DNA of 64,000 nucleotides from Neobacillus drentensis (GCF_021560175.1 NZ_CP091110.1:3412501-3476500), one strand, 5' to 3'. Positions 33,270 through 42,897 are shown, counted from the first letter of the stretch. Notes: generated from the letters alone by a model not told the origin. A program made the numbers and translations.

Positions 33270-33536
33270 ATGCAAATGAATCAGCCGCCAATCCCAAATC
33301 CACCTCGAGCCATCACGACTAAGGATCTTTTGTATTTAAAAGATGCTATGTCTTGGGAACTGCTAACGTTTAAGAAATTTCATTCAATGGCACAGCAAGT
33401 ACAAAATCCACAATTTAAAGAGGCACTCGACAAAGCTGGGCAAATGCACCAAAATCACTTTCAAAAAATCCTAACCCATCTACAAGTTGATAATAATGCA
33501 GCCTTAGCAAGCTTACCAAATACCCAACTACAGTAA
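33270..33536 (+). CDS. Small spore-coat-like protein (CotF neighbourhood)
   Basis: An 88-residue helical protein: ITTKDLLYLKDAMSWELLTFKKFHSMAQQVQNPQFKEALDK, then HQNHFQKILTHLQ. The helix-turn-helix-like pair with E..K.....A and H..H spacing is of the CotF/ferritin-like type. The N-terminus is Pro/Asn-rich, as in Bacillus coat proteins. AAAGGAG precedes the ATG. Followed after 19 bases by a CotF family gene, so the two form an operon and likely enter the spore coat together. Confidence 0.78.
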   Translation: MQMNQPPIPNPPRAITTKDLLYLKDAMSWELLTFKKFHSMAQQVQNPQFKEALDKAGQMHQNHFQKILTHLQVDNNAALASLPNTQLQ

Positions 33537-33555
33537 CCAAAATGGAGGAAACGTG

Positions 33556-33909
33556 ATGCAAAATCAACAATCACAACAAAACCAAAATAAAAATCAAATT
33601 GCCAATCCACAAACGGGTGAATTGCCAAAAGTAAAAAGTCCTGAAATGAATGATCGTGACTTCATTAATGATGCGTTAAGTACTTGCAAATATTTAACAG
33701 ACAGCATGAATATCGCTGTCCGCGAAGCAAGCCATGAACAGCTGCATCAAGATTTACTGCAAATGCTTAATGAAACACACCAAAGCTGCCGTGAGCTTTA
33801 TAACTTAATGTTCCAGCATGGCTGGTATAAGCTGGAGGCTGAAGAGCAGCAAAAAATGGACCAGGCCTATCAGCAATTTAACAATTATTCTTCCCAATTC
33901 CCATACTAA
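33556..33909 (+). CDS. CotF family spore coat protein
   Basis: A 117-residue protein of the CotF/YhcQ family. A Gln/Asn-rich N-terminus (QSQQNQNKNQIANPQTGELP) precedes a two-helix ferritin-like domain: MNDRDFINDALSTCKYLTDSMNIAVREASHEQLHQDLLQMLNETH, then GWYKLEAEEQQKM. This is the coat CotF domain pattern. The start is ATG at 33556 (seven bases after GGAGG), with the GTG immediately before as an alternative. Second gene of a two-gene coat operon; terminator at 33914-33941. Confidence 0.88.
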   Translation: MQNQQSQQNQNKNQIANPQTGELPKVKSPEMNDRDFINDALSTCKYLTDSMNIAVREASHEQLHQDLLQMLNETHQSCRELYNLMFQHGWYKLEAEEQQKMDQAYQQFNNYSSQFPY

Positions 33910-34229
33910 GAGGAAAGCCTAGTGTTCTAGGCTTTTTTTTATCCCCCCGCACCATTGTTCGTCTCTAAGCTCCTAGTTTGCCGCTAATAAAATAGCAGAA
34001 TAATCTTTTCTAGCAAGTGTTCCTTAAATAAGTCATATTTTCGGAATTTTAATTATATTCATAAAACTAACTCGACTTTTCCAAATTAAATAAGCTATAT
34101 AATGTGTATACATCATTGGTATAAAACTTTTTTCCTATGTGGTCCCCCTGTATTTCGGTAGATTGATTGTTTCCCTCATGAATCAAAGTAAGAAGGAAAG
34201 CCAAATCTTAGGTAAAGCGGGGTAATGTT
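33910..34229. other. Spacer with a terminator and the dehydrogenase promoter
   Basis: 320 bases. Apart from the coat terminator (33914-33941) it holds TATAAT at 34098-34103 with GACTTT about 18 bases upstream, likely the promoter of the alcohol dehydrogenase gene. I see no other gene. Confidence 0.55.
33914..33941 (+). terminator. Terminator of the coat operon
   Basis: AAAGCCTAG pairs with CTAGGCTTT around a four-base loop, followed by eight T residues. Confidence 0.93.
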
Positions 34230-35424
34230 ATGTACAAAGCTTATTACAGAACGTTTCAAGGGGTGATGAAAACGACCTCCACCCTCCTGCCTTGGCGGGA
34301 ACCCGAGCTTTTAGAAGGGGAAAATAGTTTACGAAAACTGGCAAATCTCATTAGAAAGCAAGGAATTGAGAGCGTTTTAATTGTCACCGATTTAGGAATT
34401 GCTTCAATCGGACTGATGGATGAATTTCTGGAGGATATGAGAAACGAAAAGATTAACTACGTGGTCTATGACAGAACGGTCCCCAATCCCACAATTGAAA
34501 ATATTGAAGAAGCACTCCAAATGTACTTGGAGCATAATTGTCAAGGGATAGTCGCGTTTGGCGGCGGTTCCCCGATGGATTGTGCGAAGGGTGTAGGTGC
34601 CCGTGTTGCAAAGCCAAATAAGTCCCTTCCACAAATGAAAGGTGTATTAAAGATAGTAAAGAAGCTTCCTCCCCTCTTTGCGATTCCTACCACAGCTGGT
34701 ACAGGCAGTGAAGCTACACTCGCTGCCGTAGTCTCTAATAGCGAAACTCATGAAAAATATGCCATAATGGATCCATCCCTCATCCCGCATTTTGCCGTTT
34801 TAGATCCCTTGTTAACCGTCAAGCTCCGACCTTCCATCACTGCAGCAACGGGGATTGATGCTTTGACACATGCGGTTGAAGCCTATATCGGGAGGAGTAA
34901 TACGAAGAATACCACACAATACAGTATTGATGCGATTAAATTAATTTTTGAAAATCTCGAGGAAACCTACTTAAATGGGACTAATCTTACAGCACGCTCG
35001 AATATGCAAAAGGCTGCCTATTTAGCTGGAATGGCTTTTACTAGGGCCTATGTCGGTTATGTACATGCCATTGCCCATACCTTAGGTGGATTCTATTCAG
35101 TTCCCCATGGTCTGGCAAATGCCATTATCTTACCCTATGTCCTTGAGTATTACGGTGAATCCGTCCACAAGTCATTAGCCGAACTGGCTGAAATTATCGG
35201 CATTGCTGATCCTGCTGTCAGGACCAAACAAAATGCCAATAAATGAAGAGATCAAACATTTAAATGACAGGCTGAATATCCCTAAAAAGGTCAGTGGAAT
35301 TGTTGATCGTGATATTCCCCTCATGGTGGAGCGGGCATTTGCCGAAGCAAATCCTCTTTATCCTGTCCCGCGAATTCTCTTTAAAGATGACCTGTTCCAA
35401 CTCTACCAGCTGATAAAGGAATAG
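34230..35424 (+). pseudogene. Iron-containing alcohol dehydrogenase with a frameshift
   Basis: A class III Fe-dependent alcohol dehydrogenase in two overlapping frames. The first (34230-35246) covers the N-terminus (LLPWREPELLEGENSLRKL), the NAD site (GGGSPMDCAKG), the IPTTAGTGSEAT block and the metal-site His in HAIAHTLGGFYSVPHGLANAI. It then shifts to VRTKQNANK and stops. The homologous C-terminus (LNDRLNIPKKVSGI, then IPLMVERAFAEANPLYPVPRIL) is in the other frame up to 35424. One base inserted in the A-rich stretch around 35236-35242 explains it: removing one A gives ADPAVRTKQNANNEEIKHLND. Either a recent inactivating mutation or an assembly/sequencing error. The next gene, an aldehyde dehydrogenase, is its probable partner. 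Confidence 0.86.
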
Positions 35425-35463
35425 CATCTATTCGAGGATAAATGAAAGAAAGGTAGTTGAGAA

Positions 35464-36834
35464 ATGGAGATTTACAGTTCTCTCATATCCAAGCAAAAAT
35501 CATTTTTCAAAACGGAAAAAACGAAAAATATTTCCTTCCGGCTTGAAGCCCTACAGAAATTACGAGCTGCCATAAAAAAGAATGAAAGAGTACTAATGGA
35601 AGCCTTACGAATGGACTTAAATAAATCAGAATTTGATGCGTATACCTCTGAAATCGGATTTGTTTTAGAGGAATTGCGCTTTACGATGAAGCATCTTCGT
35701 TCATGGGCAGCACCCAGAAAAGTCAAAACACCCGTTACCCATATTGGTTCAACTAGTTATATTTATCCTGAACCCTACGGAGTAGCGTTGATAATCGCTC
35801 CTTGGAACTATCCGTTTCAACTGGCGGTTGCCCCGTTAATCGGTGCGATTGCTGCAGGGAATTGTGCGATCATCAAACCATCTGAATTGACGCCAAGAAC
35901 ATCTGAAGTATTAGGAACACTGATAATGGATCTTTTCCCAGAGGAGTATATTGCTGTGGTCCAAGGCGGTGTTGAAACGAGCCAGGCCCTGCTCCATCAA
36001 CAGCTTGATTACATCTTTTTCACAGGAAGTGTCCCTGTAGGAAAAATCATTATGGAGGCGGCTGCAAAACATTTAACCCCAGTAACATTAGAACTCGGTG
36101 GAAAAAGCCCTTGTATCGTCCATGAGGATGCTAATCTTAAGCTGGCGGCGAAACGGATCGCCTGGGGAAAGTTTACCAATGCCGGACAAACCTGTATCGC
36201 CCCTGATTATCTGTATGTGCATAAACGGGTTAAAGAAACTTTCCTGCAGATATTTAAGGAAACAATCGTTGAACTGTATGGAAATGAGCCATTAAACAAT
36301 CCTGATTTTACACGGATTGTTAGTGAAAGGCATTTTACAAGACTGACGTCGTTTTTAGATAATGGGCAGTTATTTATGGGAGGAAGTGTGGATAAATCTC
36401 GTTTAACCATTGAGCCAACAGTATTAACGGAAATTAGTTGGGAAGATTCGATAATGCAGGATGAAATTTTTGGACCCATCCTTCCCGTACTGGAATATGA
36501 CGATTTATCAGAGGTTGTGGAAGGGATTCATCGTCATCCGAAACCACTTGCCCTCTATATTTTTACGGAAGATCACCACATACAGGAAGAATTTTTAAAT
36601 AAGGTTTCGTTTGGGGGCGGTTGTGTCAATGATACCGTTTATCACTTTGTATCGCCCTACCTTCCGTTTGGAGGTGTCGGCACCAGCGGAATCGGAGCCT
36701 ATCATGGCAAAGGGAATTTTGACACGTTCTCTCATCAAAAAAGTGTTCTAAAACAAACGACCAAGTTTGATATCCCATTCCGCTATCCAAATGTTAAGAA
36801 CGGACTGGAAAAAATCAAGTTATTTATGAAATAA
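35464..36834 (+). CDS. Aldehyde dehydrogenase, YwdH-like
   Basis: A 456-residue NAD(P)-dependent aldehyde dehydrogenase of the short class 3 branch (YwdH length and layout, no mitochondrial-type extension). Catalytic Glu in LELGGKSPCIV, catalytic Cys in NAGQTCIAPDY; nucleotide and substrate loops IIAPWNYPFQLAVAPL and FTGSVPVGK. The C-terminal block FGGVGTSGIGAYHGKGNFDTFSHQKS is family-typical. Directly downstream of the Fe-dehydrogenase with 39 bases between, so one likely removes the aldehyde the other makes. Start ATG after GAAAGGTAG. Confidence 0.93.
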   Translation: MEIYSSLISKQKSFFKTEKTKNISFRLEALQKLRAAIKKNERVLMEALRMDLNKSEFDAYTSEIGFVLEELRFTMKHLRSWAAPRKVKTPVTHIGSTSYIYPEPYGVALIIAPWNYPFQLAVAPLIGAIAAGNCAIIKPSELTPRTSEVLGTLIMDLFPEEYIAVVQGGVETSQALLHQQLDYIFFTGSVPVGKIIMEAAAKHLTPVTLELGGKSPCIVHEDANLKLAAKRIAWGKFTNAGQTCIAPDYLYVHKRVKETFLQIFKETIVELYGNEPLNNPDFTRIVSERHFTRLTSFLDNGQLFMGGSVDKSRLTIEPTVLTEISWEDSIMQDEIFGPILPVLEYDDLSEVVEGIHRHPKPLALYIFTEDHHIQEEFLNKVSFGGGCVNDTVYHFVSPYLPFGGVGTSGIGAYHGKGNFDTFSHQKSVLKQTTKFDIPFRYPNVKNGLEKIKLFMK

Positions 36835-36841
36835 GATAAAT

Positions 36842-36870
36842 AGCCTGACCTTCAGAATTGGAGGCCAGGT
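36842..36870 (+). terminator. Terminator after the aldehyde dehydrogenase
   Basis: CCTGACC pairs with GGCCAGG (one mismatch), with a T-rich tail. Confidence 0.6.
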
Positions 36871-36923
36871 TGTTTGTATTAGTCAATTCCAAAATCACCT
36901 CAGTCCATTTACTTAGGTAAATG

Positions 36924-36954
36924 AAAAAAACCCAGCAACTTTTAAAAGTGCTGG
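36924..36954 (-). terminator. Terminator of the GNAT gene
   Basis: CCAGC-A-ACTTTTAAAAGT-GCTGG forms a long stem; the minus strand continues with GTTTTTTT. It is 18 bases past the GNAT stop. Confidence 0.86.
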
Positions 36955-36971
36955 TTTTAAAAACAAAGACA

Positions 36972-37547
36972 TTACAAATCTTCAAGGATGTTACTATTTT
37001 CAGATTCAAGATTAAAGGTTAGGACCTCTTCAACAGGTTGATACGATTTTCCATAGAAGTGCTTGTCTTTATACGTATGAATTAAATTGTATGTTTTTTC
37101 CATCGCTTCAAATATCATTTCTTCAGACTCATTGTTTGGAGCCCAATAAAGTATTTCCATTTTGTTAATCTCATTTGTGGCTAGTGATCTTCTTTCATAT
37201 CCTATGGACTCTGCATGTTGAAATCCTACCCGCTTATAAAAACGAAGCCGCTTTTCAGTATCACTGTCTTCATAGTTCACTGGTTCTACTTCGAGAATAA
37301 TCGGCTTTCCCTTACGCTTCATTTTTTCTAGTAGTTTATTACCTAGTCCCTGCCCGCGAGCATTTTTTGAAACGAAAAGATAATCGATAAAGATAAAATT
37401 TTCAAGTTCTACGTACATTAAAACATGATTGGGTCCTTCATCTTTATGATAGATCTCAGAACGTTCTTTTAGTAAAGTTTCCATATGCTCTTTCGATTTC
37501 ATTTCTTCAATCGGAAAATATTGATTTAATTTCTCATACCAATGCAT
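36972..37547 (-). CDS. GNAT family N-acetyltransferase
   Basis: A 191-residue GNAT protein beginning MHWYEKLNQYFPIEEMKSKEHMETLL. This start has AAAGGAGC seven bases upstream; a frame opening 26 codons earlier has none. The acetyl-CoA loop is VSKNARGQGLGNKLLEKMK, followed by ILEVEPVNYEDSDTEKRLRFYKRVGFQHAES. The C-terminal extension (IFEAMEKTYNLIHTYKDKHFYGKSYQPVEEVL) is typical of a recognisable Bacillus subgroup. Substrate unknown. Confidence 0.86.
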   Translation of the reverse strand: MHWYEKLNQYFPIEEMKSKEHMETLLKERSEIYHKDEGPNHVLMYVELENFIFIDYLFVSKNARGQGLGNKLLEKMKRKGKPIILEVEPVNYEDSDTEKRLRFYKRVGFQHAESIGYERRSLATNEINKMEILYWAPNNESEEMIFEAMEKTYNLIHTYKDKHFYGKSYQPVEEVLTFNLESENSNILEDL

Positions 37548-37647
37548 CGGCTGCTCCTTTCCAAAATTGATGAATACATTAGGAAGTATGTGCTCTTCAC
37601 TGAATCTCATACGGACGATACACATTCTAAGTATTTACCCATTAAAC

Positions 37648-38454
37648 TCAAAGCTCAAACTCCCATTCATCCTTAAGAATTAAGTAAAGAACTAAAAGAT
37701 CATTTTCTAATTCAGTATCATTTTTTCCATTCACGTTGATCCCAGTCTTAGGAAGCAGCAAGTCAGCAATCTGGTTTGTCAGCTGATTTCGTTCTTCCAA
37801 GGGTAACTGATTAAATCGGTTCGCGTAGGTGCTGATTAACTTCCAGTCCTTAGCTGAAAAGGATTTTAAGGACCATTCATCGATTTCAAGATCGTTCCCG
37901 CTAATTCCTCTGTGATTAATTTCTTTTTCAATCGGTGTAAGCTTCTTTTTCTTCTTTGGCTTTCGTTCATGAACGACAATCGTACCAGCGGCCAGATCGC
38001 CAAGCCGTTTATGTTTGGAATGGAAAAAGATCATAACGATACCGAGAAAATAGGCAGTTGGCAGCGAATCAATCAGACGAACAAGATTTCGAATAAAACT
38101 AGAAAGTAAAGTAATACTGTGCCCATTCTCTTGAATGACGCGGATTCCAACTATTTTTTTCCCAAGGGTGCGGCCTCCAGAAAAAAACTCAAAGAAAAAG
38201 AAGTAGCCCCAATTTAGTATAAAAAAACCAATAACAACAACCGCGATTGGAAAAGAACTACTTGTTAGAAAAAAAGGCAGCTGTTCAAATCCATCCATAA
38301 CAAAAAAAAGGGCCACAACGATCAATATATTTACAAGCATTAACAGTAACTGGTCTATAATAAAAGCTGCCGCCCTGCTTCCTAATCCCGCGATCTGAAA
38401 TTGAATGGCAACATATTCAGGTGTTTTAATATCTAAATGATCTTCTTTCATCAA
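37648..38454 (-). CDS. RDD family membrane protein
   Basis: A 268-residue protein with an RDD domain (residues 15-150): the naming Arg in LGSRAAAFIIDQLLL, helices LLLMLVNILIVVALFFV and VVVIGFFILNWGYFFFFE, then FSGGRTLGKKIVGIRV and HKRLGDLAAGTIVV. The C-terminal 100 residues (KPKKKKKLTPIEKEIN onward) are soluble and acidic. Adjacent and divergent to a SpoIIM-domain protein; the RDD/SpoIIM/DUF58/MoxR set is a conserved genomic neighbourhood. Role of the family unresolved. Confidence 0.88.
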   Translation of the reverse strand: MMKEDHLDIKTPEYVAIQFQIAGLGSRAAAFIIDQLLLMLVNILIVVALFFVMDGFEQLPFFLTSSSFPIAVVVIGFFILNWGYFFFFEFFSGGRTLGKKIVGIRVIQENGHSITLLSSFIRNLVRLIDSLPTAYFLGIVMIFFHSKHKRLGDLAAGTIVVHERKPKKKKKLTPIEKEINHRGISGNDLEIDEWSLKSFSAKDWKLISTYANRFNQLPLEERNQLTNQIADLLLPKTGINVNGKNDTELENDLLVLYLILKDEWEFEL

Positions 38455-38570
38455 ATTTCCCCCTTGAATCTTGTTGATTTTCTCTAATATGGTTTCTATT
38501 TTCCTACTAATTTTCTATAATAAGGAGAAAAGTATAAAAACTTACATAGCTCCGTAAAAGAGGTGTCAAA

Positions 38571-39551
38571 GTGAATCTCAAGCAATTTGTCAAGATGCAC
38601 CGTGAAGAATGGAAGCAATTGGAACAATTCGTTAGCCAATTAAGCAAACGGAAAAAGGATTATACAGGTGAAACGATTACACAATTTTATCGCTTATATC
38701 AAAAAGCAGCGCAAAATCTTTCCTACAGTCAAACCTATTTTCCAAATGATGAGGTAACGACCTATTTAAACGGCCTTGTGTCGAAAGCACATAACCTCCT
38801 ATACAAAGACCAGGTGTCGAGCATTAAACAAATTCGATATTTCTTTAGTACAAAATTTATTGGTTTATTGCTAGAGCAGTGGAAATTTGTCGCTGCGGCA
38901 ATGATTTTATTTTTAATTGGAGCGATTGGAAGCTTTCTGTCAGTTATGAATGATCCACTCCATATTTATTCGATCCTTCCAGCGGAAATCTCACAAGGTG
39001 TCGATCCTAGCAAACTTGGAAAGGGCACTAATGCCGTGGATTCATCACTCATGTCGGCGAGTATTATGACGAACAATATTAAAGTAGGCATTTTTGCCTT
39101 CGCTGGAGGCATTACCTTTGGGCTCGTTACCGTTTATTTAATGGTTTACAACGGAATTATTATTGGAGCACTTGCCGCGCTTTTTTGGCATCACGGCAAA
39201 TCCTATGATTTTTGGGCCTATATCGTTCCACACGGAATGATTGAGCTTACAGCTATTTTTATCGCCGGTGGTGCAGGACTTTTAATGGGCTATAAGCTCT
39301 TTGTTCCAGGGCAATACACAAGAAGCTGGCAACTAAAGCAGCAGGCCAAACGCTCTGTTCAGCTCCTGCTTGGTACGATCCCATTATTTGTGATTGCCGG
39401 TATTATTGAAGGCTTTATTACACCGGCAAAGATTTCGCTTGAAGCAAAATATATCGTCGCAGTGCTAACGGTTGCCGGACTTATCCTCTATGTTTTACTA
39501 GGTAAATTAAAGCTAGCCAAAGCCCAGCCTATAAAAGATTTTGATTCATAA
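38571..39551 (+). CDS. SpoIIM-domain (stage II sporulation protein M family) membrane protein
   Basis: A 326-residue protein of the SpoIIM domain family but not the short sporulation SpoIIM itself. The N-terminal 100 residues are soluble and helical (MHREEWKQLEQFVSQLSKRKK). Five or six membrane helices follow, with the family motif FGLVTVYLMVYNGIIIGAL and YIVPHGMIELTAIFIAGGAG. GTG start with AGAGGTG upstream. Its 3' end overlaps the convergent DUF58 gene by 23 bases. The conserved partnership with MoxR/DUF58/RDD genes suggests work in membrane organisation or secretion during growth; not shown. Confidence 0.87.
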   Translation: MNLKQFVKMHREEWKQLEQFVSQLSKRKKDYTGETITQFYRLYQKAAQNLSYSQTYFPNDEVTTYLNGLVSKAHNLLYKDQVSSIKQIRYFFSTKFIGLLLEQWKFVAAAMILFLIGAIGSFLSVMNDPLHIYSILPAEISQGVDPSKLGKGTNAVDSSLMSASIMTNNIKVGIFAFAGGITFGLVTVYLMVYNGIIIGALAALFWHHGKSYDFWAYIVPHGMIELTAIFIAGGAGLLMGYKLFVPGQYTRSWQLKQQAKRSVQLLLGTIPLFVIAGIIEGFITPAKISLEAKYIVAVLTVAGLILYVLLGKLKLAKAQPIKDFDS

Positions 39552-40887
39552 TCTCAATATAATGGGAGACAGCGGTGACCGCCAATTTTTCCTCACGGGC
39601 CTCAATCATTTGGAGGCCTTGTTTTTCCCATTTGTTCTTTTCACGTTTTTTTATAAGCAATTGCTGTTGGGCAATACTTTTCACCATTGCTTGCTGTACC
39701 GTTCCAGGCACATCGCTTACTCTCTTTAGTAAGGTTTGGTCTTCTACCCCAATCATCAAAAACAAATGGCGCTGACGAAGCCGTTGTAAATAAGCCAAAG
39801 CACTTTCCTCATGTAAAAAAGTTCGGACATCGCTAAATAAAAGCAGCAGACTCCGTTTCTTTTGCACCGTCTCTAAATACCGTAAGACGGAGCTATAATT
39901 GGACTCAGCTGCGTCCACCTTAAGATTGTAAATGGCGTGTAGTATCGTCTGTAAGTGCGCCATTCCTTTAGCAGGGGGAACAAATACGTGGATTTCTTTT
40001 GAAAAAGCTAAAACAGAAACATAATCACCTTTCTTTAACGCCGCTGCCGTAACCGTCAGGGCTGCTTCTAATGCCTTTTCCAACCGATTTCCCTTTTTTA
40101 ATTCTGCTCCCATCATCCGCCCGCAATCAATTAAAATCGTAACATATTTGCCGTGCTCTGGTTCATAGTCATTGGTCATGACTTCGCGCAGTTTGGCCGT
40201 TTGGCGCCAGTTAATCTTCCGCGGATCGTCACCGACAACAAACTCTCGAATTTTCGAAAAATCCCCAACACCACTTCGCTGTCTGCGGATGTGTAACCCT
40301 TCATACTTTAAGAAACTTTGCGCATTTTCTAAGAATTGCTTGGTCTCGGTTAAATCTGGAATCACTTTCACCTCTTCCGGTAAAGAAACGGTTGTCTGTT
40401 TTTCCCATAGACCAAAGCGGCTGCGATAGCGAAAATACAATTTTTGAACCTCATAGTCCCCTCTGACAGCTGCAGTAGAATGATAGGTGACCACTACTGC
40501 AGAATTCTCTGGAATGGATCCTTTCAGCGGAAACGGCCTGTCAAAGGACTGCGGCAATCCATCCATTAATCGGTACATTAAAGAATACGAAGAGGAATTG
40601 CTAACCTCTATTTCAATTGGATAAGTGAGCCCTCTTTCCATTTCTTTTGGCAGAGCCCGGATAAATGAGAGCTGCTGTTTAGTGGGTGAAAAAAGTAGGT
40701 CCACTAAACTAAGACAAAGAATGAGGATATTAAAGGTAATGACATAGGACCAAGACAAACCGATAATTGCACACATCATAAAAACTAGAGATAAAATCAA
40801 ATAGAGGACCAAGAACCGTTTGGCAGGTAAGATTCCTCTATCTTGGAACAGGAACCGAGCCCACAAGCTCTTCAATGATTTGGTCAA
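39529..40887 (-). CDS. DUF58 domain protein
   Basis: A 452-residue protein. Two N-terminal membrane helices (FLVLYLILSLVFMMCAIIGLS, YVITFNILILCLSLVDLLF) precede the DUF58 core GVGDFSKIREFVVGDDPRKINWRQTAKLREVMTNDYEPEHGKYVTILIDCGRMMGAE. The DxGRxM part is a metal-binding-like MIDAS start of a von Willebrand A-like fold. Starts TTG inside the end of the moxR gene (50-base overlap) with GGAGGGAG upstream. Last gene of the MoxR operon. In this system MoxR ATPases act on VWA/DUF58 partners as chaperones; the client is unknown. Confidence 0.9.
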   Translation of the reverse strand: MTKSLKSLWARFLFQDRGILPAKRFLVLYLILSLVFMMCAIIGLSWSYVITFNILILCLSLVDLLFSPTKQQLSFIRALPKEMERGLTYPIEIEVSNSSSYSLMYRLMDGLPQSFDRPFPLKGSIPENSAVVVTYHSTAAVRGDYEVQKLYFRYRSRFGLWEKQTTVSLPEEVKVIPDLTETKQFLENAQSFLKYEGLHIRRQRSGVGDFSKIREFVVGDDPRKINWRQTAKLREVMTNDYEPEHGKYVTILIDCGRMMGAELKKGNRLEKALEAALTVTAAALKKGDYVSVLAFSKEIHVFVPPAKGMAHLQTILHAIYNLKVDAAESNYSSVLRYLETVQKKRSLLLLFSDVRTFLHEESALAYLQRLRQRHLFLMIGVEDQTLLKRVSDVPGTVQQAMVKSIAQQQLLIKKREKNKWEKQGLQMIEAREEKLAVTAVSHYIEIMNQNLL

Positions 40888-41767
40888 CGGTTACTCCCTC
40901 CAATTCTATATGTGGAGAGACTTGAATCCGGTGACGTAAGGCCGGTTTAGCAACCTTTTTAATGTCATCTGGCGTTACATAGTCCCTCCCTAATAGATAC
41001 GCCCACGCTTGAGCAGCTTTACCGATCGAGATTCCTGCCCTTGTACTCGCCCCAAAGCGAATTGATTCTGCCTCACGTGTTTTTCTCACGATCTGTAATA
41101 TATAGCCAAGCACTGTTTCACTCACCGTTACCTTCTCAATTTCCTTTCTTATCTCCCTAAAGGTTTCGATATCCAGGATGGAAGAGAGCGGATTTTCTGC
41201 GAAACTGTTTTCTATGACTAGCTTTAATACATTCTTCTCTTCTTCAAAAGAAGGAAAATCAATATAAAGTTTAAATAAAAAACGGTCCTGCTGTGCTTCT
41301 GGAAGTGGGTATGTACCCTCAAATTCAATCGGGTTTTGGGTAGCCACCACAAAAAATACATCAGGCAATTGATAAGTTTCCCCCTGGATGGTCACCTGCT
41401 TTTCTTCCATTGCCTCTAAAAGGGCCGCTTGTGTCTTAGCAGGTGTTCGGTTGATTTCATCTGCTAACAGGATATTCGTAAAAATAGGACCCTTTAGAGT
41501 TTGAAACGTGCCTTCTTTCATGTTATAAATCATGCTGCCGGTAATATCACTTGGCAGTAAATCCGGTGTAAACTGAATCCGATTAAAACTGCCTCCAAGC
41601 AGGTCGGCAAGTGTCCGAACCATTTGCGTTTTACCGGTGCCTGGCACTCCCTCCAACAGGACATGTCCACCAGAAAGGATGGCAGAAAGAAGGAGCCTGA
41701 TATTTAGGCTCTGACCTAAGATTCGCTCCTCATATTTTTCTATAAAAGCTGTTAATTCCTTTTTCAT
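40838..41767 (-). CDS. MoxR family AAA+ ATPase
   Basis: A 309-residue AAA+ ATPase of the MoxR/RavA clade. Walker A GVPGTGKT (about residues 39-46), Walker B IFTNILLADEINR, sensor 1 VVATQNPIEFEGTYPLPEAQQDRF, then C-terminal lid (GYILQIVRKTREAES, RFGASTRAG). MoxR ATPases remodel or insert metal into protein partners. The stop of the upstream DUF4350 gene overlaps its start by four bases and it overlaps the DUF58 gene, so all are translationally coupled. Confidence 0.94.
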   Translation of the reverse strand: MKKELTAFIEKYEERILGQSLNIRLLLSAILSGGHVLLEGVPGTGKTQMVRTLADLLGGSFNRIQFTPDLLPSDITGSMIYNMKEGTFQTLKGPIFTNILLADEINRTPAKTQAALLEAMEEKQVTIQGETYQLPDVFFVVATQNPIEFEGTYPLPEAQQDRFLFKLYIDFPSFEEEKNVLKLVIENSFAENPLSSILDIETFREIRKEIEKVTVSETVLGYILQIVRKTREAESIRFGASTRAGISIGKAAQAWAYLLGRDYVTPDDIKKVAKPALRHRIQVSPHIELEGVTVDQIIEELVGSVPVPR

Positions 41768-42897
41768 GATTCAACCTCGTTTCGTAATTCCTCTAGTTTT
41801 CTTGACCATAAAAGGTATTCTTGTTTATTGATTTTTTCTTGGTTTAGAATTGCTGCTAAGCCGTTAAGGAATGCTTTCATTTCATGGATAGACTTTTTTA
41901 ACCACTTTCTTTCGACATAAGGGGTTAGATCCTGCCATTCTTTACTATAAGGAATATTCCAGCGTTCCTGGAGCAACAGCTTAACATAATCTGCTTGAAT
42001 TTGAAGTGAATCATGATAACGTCTGCCCTTTACATACCAGGCGGCAATCGCCTGGATCCCTTCATCACTAAAGCGGACCCACTCTTCCCGTTCTCTTAAT
42101 AAAGGACCAAACCGTTTCCCCCTATACCATAACCAGAGCATTATGAAAAGGATTCCTTGGAAAAGAAGAACCAAGAACCAGATTGGATAAACGGTTAAGA
42201 GGTTCGGCTCGTTCTCTCCAACATGTATATACTCATCAAACAACAATGTGTCAGGATTACCTTCGTTTAAAAGTTCAAAACTAAGAGGTAAATGATCTTT
42301 TTTCAATAGTTTAGCATTGGTCAACCACTCTGGAGTGATGGCAACGATGAGATGCCCCTTTCCGATGGTTCTTTTTACTGCGATTGGTCCAGCCTGATCA
42401 GACAGCAGCAGTTCATCGCTTTTTATTGGGCGGATTCGAACATCAGATTTCACTTCCGCTTTTTTTAATTGATCGTTCTGATCCTTTACCTTCGCCGATA
42501 ATTCGTTTTGAGAAAGATCCTTTTCAATAAAATCGGCATCGATCGTAAACATCCCTTTTGGATTTGTTTGAAATAACAAAATCGTATTTCCAGCCTGCAT
42601 ATAATCGACATATGCCTGCATCAACTCTTTTTCTGGTGTAAAAGCTGGTTCAACCATTATAAGCATTTGGTTTTGGTCCCGATTTGGTAGTAACGCAGGC
42701 GAATGGTTCCAGCTCTTTACGTCTTTTTCCTTTTCTAAATATGTATATAACGCCTTCATGCCAGTGGGAGAAGGTGAGGTGGTTACGTAATCCGGGTATA
42801 TTTTGGGTTTTGGTGCAAAGGAAAAATAACTCACTCCTATAAAGAGCAAGAAGAGTACGGCAAACCAAATCAATCCACGTATTTTTGCCTGATTCAT
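41764..42897 (-). CDS. DUF4350 protein
   Basis: A 377-residue membrane-anchored protein. N-terminal helix (LIWFAVLFLLFIGVSYFSF), then a Rossmann/GATase-like DUF4350 domain (KPKIYPDYVTTSPSPTGMKALYTYLEKEK, VDYMQAGNTILLFQTNPKGMF, FDEYIHVGENEP), a second helix near 225-245 (IWFLVLLFQGILFIMLWLWYRGKRFGP) and a cytosolic tail. The outer domain faces the cell exterior. Third gene of the MoxR operon, overlapping both neighbours by four bases. Confidence 0.88.
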   Translation of the reverse strand: MNQAKIRGLIWFAVLFLLFIGVSYFSFAPKPKIYPDYVTTSPSPTGMKALYTYLEKEKDVKSWNHSPALLPNRDQNQMLIMVEPAFTPEKELMQAYVDYMQAGNTILLFQTNPKGMFTIDADFIEKDLSQNELSAKVKDQNDQLKKAEVKSDVRIRPIKSDELLLSDQAGPIAVKRTIGKGHLIVAITPEWLTNAKLLKKDHLPLSFELLNEGNPDTLLFDEYIHVGENEPNLLTVYPIWFLVLLFQGILFIMLWLWYRGKRFGPLLREREEWVRFSDEGIQAIAAWYVKGRRYHDSLQIQADYVKLLLQERWNIPYSKEWQDLTPYVERKWLKKSIHEMKAFLNGLAAILNQEKINKQEYLLWSRKLEELRNEVES

